NCBI GenBank assembly: GCA_029204225.1
Contig: CM055099.1
Location: 39,901,192 to 39,965,191 of the forward strand
DNA length: 64,000 nucleotides
DNA from: Diphasiastrum complanatum
Lineage: Eukaryota; Streptophyta; Lycopodiopsida; Lycopodiales; Lycopodiaceae
Direction of reading: 5' to 3'
The stretch's first letter is position 1. The number at the start of each line of letters is the position of its first letter. Under the pieces are notes generated by a model. The model saw nothing but the letters and a program-made list of their open reading frames with translations. It did no database searches and was not told the origin of the DNA. Below, in pieces: positions 57,765 through 64,000 of the stretch. Both the position numbers and the translations under genes were made by a program.

Positions 57765-58723
57765 ATCATTTGTTGTATAGATGGATTTTATAGGTCCATC
57801 ATAAGATAAGAGAGAAGAGAAAAACTCCCTTTTGCTAGTCATGTGTGAAATAGCTCCCGAATCGATCCACCAAGGATCTTCACCTTTGAAGCTTGTTGAA
57901 GAAAATATGGACATCATGAGGGAGTCCTCATGTGAACTCTCCTCCTCCTCCTCCTCCTCCTTGATCATGTTGGCTTGGCTTTGATCTTGCTTCCTCTTGA
58001 AGCATTCCGAGGCATAATGCCCCATCTTGCTACAATAGAAAGCCTTCTTGAATGTTTCTCCTTTGCCTTTGTACTTCCCTTTGCCTTTGGTGAAGAGAGC
58101 TTGGTCATCTCCACCTTGGATGGAAAGTCTATCCATCCTCTCTTGCATTTGGCTCCTTCTTGACTCCTTGGCCATGAGTGTGCCTTGAAGCTCTTCAAGT
58201 ATGGGTAGCTTACCCTAATTGTATATCCCTGAACCAAATTGTCATATACAAAGCTTAATCCATTCAATATAAGTTGAACAAGCTCTTCATCCTTGATAAG
58301 ATCACCTATGAAGGCTAGCTCCTTGTTCGATTTTTTCACTCTTAAGACAAAAGTATGTGCACTCTCTCCTTTCTTTTGATAGCTTTTATAGATCTGATTC
58401 TTCAAAGCTAACATCCTAGTTTGGTTCTTGGATTCATAGACCTTTTTCAAAGTCTCCCAAGCTTCTTGATCCGAAGTGCAATCTCCTACCTCTCTTAAGA
58501 GTTCATTAGCAACATTCATTTTTATACAATGCAGTGCAATATTGCACCTCTTCATGTATTTGGTCTTCTCTTGAGGATGAATAGGTTCATCCTCCTCTCC
58601 ATTTACAATATCCATTAGATCTTGCATGATCATGACGGGTTCCATTCTAACTTTCCATATGGAATAGTTAGTTTTATTAAGCCTTTCATCAGTGTCCAAA
58701 AGGAATGCATTTATAGATGCCAT
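57762..58723 (-). pseudogene. Copia family A gag and protease, frameshifted
   Basis: The ATG at 58721-58723 begins LLDTDERLNKTNYSIWKVRM, the typical start of Copia Gag (UBN2-type), with EAWETLKKVYE and LVQLILNGL blocks after it. A frameshift near 58200 separates it from the second part (58175-57762). There the zinc knuckle reads AFYCSKMGHYASEC, so the first Cys of C-x2-C is Ala. The protease active site, WWIDSGAISHMT, is intact near 57875-57840. The frame stops at 57762-57764. Gag would form particles and the protease would mature them; neither can now be made as one protein. Confidence 0.88.
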
Positions 58724-59503
58724 TTCTTCTCCTAATGACTTGACACAAATAAAGGTTACTTCTATTTATTTTATTGAAGATCTACCTTATCCCACTTCTT
58801 AGGGACCTGAAAATATCAGTAATAGACTTCATATAAAGATCTAAGGATGATCTTGAACAACATTAAATCATGGAATACTACAATGCACTTGCTTGATTGA
58901 AGTAGACAAAACTAGTAGAATTGCCCCTCTTTCTACAAAGAACATAAAAGCTTCCAAATGATCTGATCAAGACTGAATTTCAGCAACCTAATATCCTTCC
59001 AAAATCACTTGCAAAAGGTCTAAATGTAACTTAATGAGGATGCAACACAATCTACTACCCAATCACAAACAAAATTTTATCAAAATTGATCTAATTTAAT
59101 GCATAAGTCAAGCAATGGTTGGACTGAACCTAAATCACTTTAGGAGGTGTCCTCAACTTCTTAGAAAAGCCTTGAAGAGTCTCCAAATCTCTGATCTTCC
59201 CTCTCCTTGAATGCTAGAAAGCCTCCTCTATGAAATCACCTCCAAAACTCAACTAGAAATCAATGCTTGGAGCAAGCAAAACTTGCTATCTTGGTAATGT
59301 GGATTGAATTCAGCTTTTCCTCTTGTTTTAGACACCTAAACACCTGCAAATAAAGTCACAGAGCACCAATCTCCAATGGAATTGACTCACTTTGAGTTCT
59401 AGAATCAATGCTAGATACTAGGATCCAATCTACACTAGATTTAGATAAAAAAATTGTGATCAAATTGAATGAAAAGCAAGGATTTAGCTCATTTCAACGT
59501 TTA
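58724..59503 (-). other. Leader of Copia family A
   Basis: About 780 bases between PBS and gag ATG, rich in A/T and CT. No upstream protein is recognised. Confidence 0.6.
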
Positions 59504-59516
59504 GGTTCTGATACCA
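59504..59516 (-). other. Primer-binding site of Copia family A
   Basis: The minus strand reads TGGTATCAGAACC, directly after the LTR end ...TTTTCACA. It is one mismatch from the standard initiator-Met tRNA PBS. Confidence 0.85.
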
Positions 59517-60018
59517 TGTGAAAATTACAACAAAAAAGGATTCTCAAACACTTGAAATGATGAGGGAAACAATAGATTATGATTCCATAAAGTTAGCACA
59601 AGTTGCAGCATCAAAATCCATCAAAATTTATGCTTGAACCTCACTAAATGGCCCAAAACCTTGAAGAAGCCTTCACATGTGTGAATGTACAGCCCCCAAC
59701 AGTCTGAGTATTGTACACCAGACCCACATTCAGTCCTATAATGATTAGGAATCACAAGAACTCAAAAAATTATGAACATAGAGAGCAATTGCACCAATAT
59801 GAGAGAAACATCATGAAATTGCTTGATTAATTTTGGTGAGAGATCATCACCTATATATACATGATCCATCATGGTTTTGGGCAGGTATGAGTAGACCTAA
59901 ACCTATCCCTTATGCTAATTTTGGTGGATCTTTCATCCCTACCAAGTTAGAGTTAAAATCTTGGAGATCCCTCAACAATGTAAGAACTACCAAAAATAGC
60001 TCCTACTTTTTCTCTATT
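59517..60018 (-). mobile_element. 5' LTR of Copia family A, truncated
   Basis: Reverse complement of about 500-1002, similar throughout with scattered changes. Homology ends at about 60013-60018, so the first 180 bases or so of the LTR are missing. The sequence there changes to unrelated DNA, which is where the next element or its remnant begins. Confidence 0.85.
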
Positions 60019-60208
60019 AGTTGAAGCCATGCCTCGAGGTGTCGATGCAGAACCTTTCCACTCAAAAGGGCTTCCAAAAGAGATGAAGTTGAGAGCCGAG
60101 TCTGAGAGCACGAGAATTGTAAGTGCTAGGCTAAAATATATAGTTGTGAGCCCCATGGAAAGTTCCGAAAGATGGATAGCCATGTGGGAGCTAGCAAATT
60201 AGATTCTC
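60019..60208. other. Junction segment between Copia LTR and next element
   Basis: 190 bases unrelated to the Copia LTR and not repeated at the other end of the element on the right. It may be part of that element's LTR that the second copy has lost, or host DNA. Confidence 0.4.
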
Positions 60209-61104
60209 CAGTTTTCCTAAAGCTTTATAACTTACAATGGGCCTTATAAAATTTTATATAAAGAAAAATTGCAGCCGAACTTAAAATGGTTATAACTTGT
60301 TTGTTTTACATCGGAGTTGAACAATCCGAAAAGCAAAAGTGAGCAAAATTTTGTGTAGAATCCATTTGCAGTAAGAAAATTGAACTTTGGTAGATCGTTT
60401 GAAAGTTATTAAGTGATCAGTATTCTAATAAAAAACACATCATAATTTGCAATATATGTAATAAGTCTATACTATATAAATATCAGTTTGTTGGAATACA
60501 CAAATTGAATACTATATCCAAAATTGTTGGAATACACAATCTGGAATAATACGGTTATGATAAGAAAGAGGTATCAATGTTGGAACATACAATGTTAATG
60601 CCATATTGATACTTGTACTTAAGTGGTTTTTAAAGAACGAAAGTTGAGTAAATATACCATGAACTAATATGGAGATATTGGGAAATAAGGATAATATGAC
60701 TGTTACTATAAATTGTTGGAACTTTAATCAAATCCCTGAACATGATCGTAGAAGCATACTCAATTTTCTATCAGAATTGTATTATCAAGAATCAATCATC
60801 CATCTCTATATTAACATTGAGTACACACTAGACGAAGAGTGCTGGGCTACTATAGATAGTGAGATTAGTGAAACTATTACTGAATTGTTACCCAAAGGTA
60901 GCTATTATATTTTAGCCCCGTTACATTTGTGAAGAGTTTGGAATTCTCTTCGATATAAATATGGTGTGTCCTATAAAGATTCGGGATTTACTAATAGAGA
61001 ATCATCGATACTCACGTAAAGTGAGATCTGATATTTGATTTCGCTGATTTTCCCCTTTGAACATTTCTAGTTAGTTCAATCCCATGCTAGAAAATAGTTT
61101 AACA
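60209..61104 (+). mobile_element. 5' LTR of an unclassified LTR element (family G)
   Basis: Its first 47 bases (CAGTTTTCCTAAAGCTTTAT and on) recur with one change at 63954-64000. Its right end, TTTAACA, abuts a PBS-like sequence. It contains a TATA box, CTATATAAATATC, near 60473. A frame at 60669-60932 is open but unrecognised. The left end lacks TG, so the true boundary may be further left. Confidence 0.6.
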
Positions 61105-61105
61105 T

Positions 61106-61123
61106 TGGTGCATCTGCCGGGAG
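61106..61123 (+). other. PBS-like site of family G
   Basis: TGGTGCATCTGCCGGGAG follows the TTTAACA end by one base. It has the form of a tRNA 3' end complement (TGG start), as in Gypsy elements, but is not the common Met or Asp type. The matching tRNA was not identified. Confidence 0.5.
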
Positions 61124-61443
61124 CCAGGATTTGAGAAGGGATAAGATTTGTATTTGATGGCCATTTATCCTCTCCCATGAAATTTACAAATGATGGATTT
61201 TAGTAAGATGAAAATTGTGCTACAAAAATAGGATTTTATTCTACCAAGAATGAAAATGAACTCCAAAACAAATTGGGTGTTAAGATTTCTTTTATGATTG
61301 TGCGATTCTCTCTTTTAATTATTCCGAATGACTTGATATGGGTCTATTGAATGAATTCTATGATTTTGGGATCTATATTATCTTTTTGATATAATTGAAA
61401 TATATAAGAGAGGTTTTTACTTATCTTGCAAAAAAAAAGAACC

Positions 61444-62289
61444 ATGGATGATAGTTTGTTATATGAGTATTTTGGAAGCATGGATGTGGAAGCTATACAT
61501 GCACCATCCAATGTAGTAAATGTCATCTATCAACTCATTTCATGGGTATCTAGCATCATAAGTGATGATGTGATTGATTTGAGAGAGAAACAATCGTTAT
61601 ATAAAGAGCGTCCTATATCTTCTCGATTCCTTGAGTGTGATGAAAAGAGTTGTATACTCCAAGTTGATGAATATGAAAATTTTTAGAATAATAATTGTGA
61701 AAAGATACTAGATAACTCTCATATTCAAGAAGAATTTGATACAACAAATGATGAACTATACCAATCATTGAGTGTGACAAGTGGATCCTCAATTATTGAT
61801 TGGAAAGATTTTTCTCTTAATCAAGAGTATCAGCAAAATCAAGATGAAAAGACTATTGATATCGATGAGGTGCTAATAGAAGATAAAAATGATACAAAGA
61901 CAAGTGATGATCACTCAATTGATAAAGAAGAGAATTTGAGTTTTGTTGTTGAACTGTCACACAATTATTTGGAGGAAATAACCCTTGAGGATAACATGAT
62001 TAAAGGTGGGATTGAGAACATAGATGATAATCTTCTATATGATAAGGCTCAACCATTAAAGGGTGAAAATAAATTTGACGGTTATGAAAGTATAAAAAGA
62101 ACTGGATTTGAAAATCTTCTAATGAATTGTAGTGAGCATAAAGATTTGCTACCTTATAGTAAGGAAAAACAAATGTTGTTAAAGAGAGTGAAATGTTATT
62201 GTTCAGTAAACAAACCTATTTCCATGAAAAAGGAAGTAACGATTAAGAAATTATTAGTACCCAATAATATTGATTGGGATATGTTATAG
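61444..62289 (+). pseudogene. Acidic unrecognised ORF of family G, one internal stop
   Basis: ATG at 61444 in a good plant context (AACCATGGATG). The frame is open to a TAG at 61684-61686, continues in phase, and ends at a TAG at 62287-62289; even beyond it the phase stays open to about 62450. About 281 codons, very rich in Asp, Glu, Ser and Asn (SIIDWKDFSLNQEY, EDKNDTKTSDDHSIDKEE), with a basic stretch near the end (EKQMLLKRVKCYCSVNKP). No Gag, zinc knuckle or pol motif is present. It sits where gag would be in an LTR element. I do not recognise it. Confidence 0.55.
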
Positions 62290-63953
62290 GAGTTCAGAAA
62301 ATTGTCTAGATATGACATTATTGAAATGTATCCTGACAACTTTGATTACATTATTGAAATGTATCCTGACAATGTACTCATTTTTCTGCTGTTAATAAAA
62401 AATGCCCAGATAATTTCAGGTATTGTCTTAAAGCTCAAGGGGGTGCCCTAAGGCTAAGGGTTTGAAGACAAAGATGTTCAGTTGTAGTTTCTAATGACAA
62501 GCAGTTCAATAAATGTTACGACATCTCAAATTCAAGCAATTGTTGATTACTCACTAACGAGTATCCGAGGGTTGAGTTCGGAATTACAGTTGATGATGTA
62601 AAGCTTTAAGCGAGGGTGTGTGCAGATGGAAATGATACCAGATAGATAAGTGGAGAAAGCCACAAGTATTTACAAGGCCTATATGGTGATCAGGCTATGG
62701 TGAAGTTAAAAGCCAAATGGAGGCCAAAATGAACATGGGAGCTTTATTTTTCATTTTGAAGAATAAGTGTTTTTCAAAAACTAAGAAATTATGAATTGAA
62801 AAGAGGTTATGAAAGGCACCTTCTCTCTCACGAGAATAAGGACGACAAACGCGAGGAGTTTCTTGTTCATTTTGCAATTGTTAGAGGAGAGACTAGCAAG
62901 AGTTCTTGTGTGCATGAGCCGTCAGTTTGCTCAGCCTCTGATAAGAACGCAAATCTTTCCCTGATGAATGCGTGATCCGTCTGAGTCATAATCACACTCA
63001 GATTTACCATGAAAAGAATTGATCTGTGCTAGAAGGAATCCGTGAAAGATTGAACTGTGAAGTTTGAAGCCATGTCACGTTGCCCACTGATTCGTGTGGT
63101 CACAGGCCTGTTGAACTAATTGCTGAAAGTTCAAAATCAGTAAACCTGTTGTAGCACGCCAGAACCTATTGCAAATGCTTGATTGACAGCTTACTGCAGA
63201 ACTGAGAGTTTGTGCCTCTGTTAAAATAGACATTTGGAAAACCTATTGCCAATTGCGACCTGTAGGCGCGATGGGAATGTTGCCTGAAATTATTGAATAA
63301 TGTTGCTTGCTGATTGTGAAAAGAAATCCATTGAAGCCCATCTGCAGATCATTTGCAGCCCGTATTTGAGTACACTTGCTTGAGGAAGTGAAGTTCCTAC
63401 CAGAATCTGAAGCCAGAAGACATGTTGAAGTACGTTGGTTAAATCTGAAAGTAGAAGGCAGGTGCCAATTGCTCCATCATCGCGGTCCTGATCCACGCGA
63501 CACAACCCACACCTTCTTGAAGGCCAATTTCTGATTTTTGAAGAGTTGGGAGTGATGAGACCGTAAAAAATTGGTACCCGTTCATTTCTACAATTGTTTC
63601 TTGAAGCAGTGAAGTGAGGGACCAGCATCACTGATAATTGAAGAGTCGGCCCTGTCAAACAGACTGATTGGACCCTTAACCTCTGGACACACTTTTGGAC
63701 TGAGAGGCAGTGCTATGATTTTGTCTGAGGTAAGTGGTTGTGAAATTTTGTGACTAAAATGAAAATAATGAACTGTTAATAATTTTATTGATTTTACCAT
63801 AAATCTTTATTCTGGCTATATTTGGAACTGGTTTCTGGACTGTATGTAATTTACAGTCTGAAGTTTGATTTACTAAGAAGTTGAACCAAAGTCATAACTT
63901 TGGAATTATGAAAACTTAAGAAACTGATAGCTTTATCTATGAAAACAGCATTT
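62290..63953 (+). other. Interior of family G, non-coding, with a 33-bp duplication
   Basis: At 62315-62372 a unit of 33 bases (ACATTATTGAAATGTATCCT and on) is repeated, in frame, reading IIEMYPDNFDY then IIEMYPDN. The rest shows no domain; frames at 63290-63658 (minus) and elsewhere have no known motif. There is no RT or integrase, so the element would be non-autonomous. Confidence 0.5.
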
Positions 63954-64000
63954 ACAGTTTTCCTAAAGCTTTATAACTTACAAGGGGCCTTATAAAATTT
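63954..64000 (+). mobile_element. Start of the second family G repeat, cut by the window
   Basis: 47 bases match 60209-60255 with one substitution (ACAAGGGG versus ACAATGGG). This is the expected place of the 3' LTR, continuing outside the window. Confidence 0.6.

Overview
This window is nuclear DNA from a plant, most likely a seed plant with a large, repeat-rich genome. The evidence is two intact plant genes, a PHT1-type phosphate transporter and a plant-type (TAXi-like) aspartic protease, sitting in an AT-rich matrix of nested, decayed LTR retrotransposons. The gene spacing (about two genes in 64 kb) and the deep decay of the repeats would suit a conifer, cycad or Ginkgo-like genome, but the sequence does not name the species.

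Layout. 0-1.2 kb: the 3' end of a Copia element (family A) inserted in a Gypsy LTR (family C). 2-4.3 kb: GACTC-rich DNA, a GC-rich tandem duplication and a hairpin. 4.8-5.1 kb: a LINE-like reverse transcriptase remnant. 5.8-6.7 kb: a minus-strand Gypsy 3' LTR with a polypurine tract, followed by about 4 kb of AT-rich DNA without recognisable domains. 10.6-12.6 kb: fragments of Copia gag and a possible Copia LTR with a primer-binding site (PBS). 16.05-21.65 kb: a nearly complete non-autonomous LTR element with a gag but no pol (TR-GAG type, minus strand). 21.7-25.1 kb: a shrunken Gypsy element (family C) with both LTRs, one of them carrying a large inverted duplication. 26.1 kb: a Copia LTR (family B). 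29.0-30.6 kb: the aspartic protease gene. 32.1-33.7 kb: a decayed Copia 3' half. 34-42 kb: scattered PBS-like sites, TATA boxes and unusual low-complexity DNA. 43.2-43.8 and 52.3-52.9 kb: two inverted copies of a 0.6 kb repeat containing a 26-bp minisatellite; they bracket the phosphate transporter gene at 48.0-49.6 kb. 53.9 kb: a long (CT)n microsatellite. 56.3-60.0 kb: a second family A Copia copy on the minus strand, broken by stops, frameshifts and an integrase/RT deletion. 60.2-64.0 kb: an LTR-like element with its own PBS and an unrecognised acidic ORF, running off the window.

The two host genes are on the minus strand, each with an uninterrupted coding region, and show no functional link to each other. 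The transporter would import inorganic phosphate at the plasma membrane; the protease would act in the secretory pathway, wall or vacuole. Everything else is mobile-element DNA or unassigned spacer. I found no tRNA or rRNA genes, no CRISPR and no bacterial-type operon. No undescribed multi-gene system is supported. The most unusual structures are the palindrome-studded leader of the TR-GAG element, the foldback within an LTR, and the inverted minisatellite repeats around the transporter. All motif matches were made by eye, without database searches.
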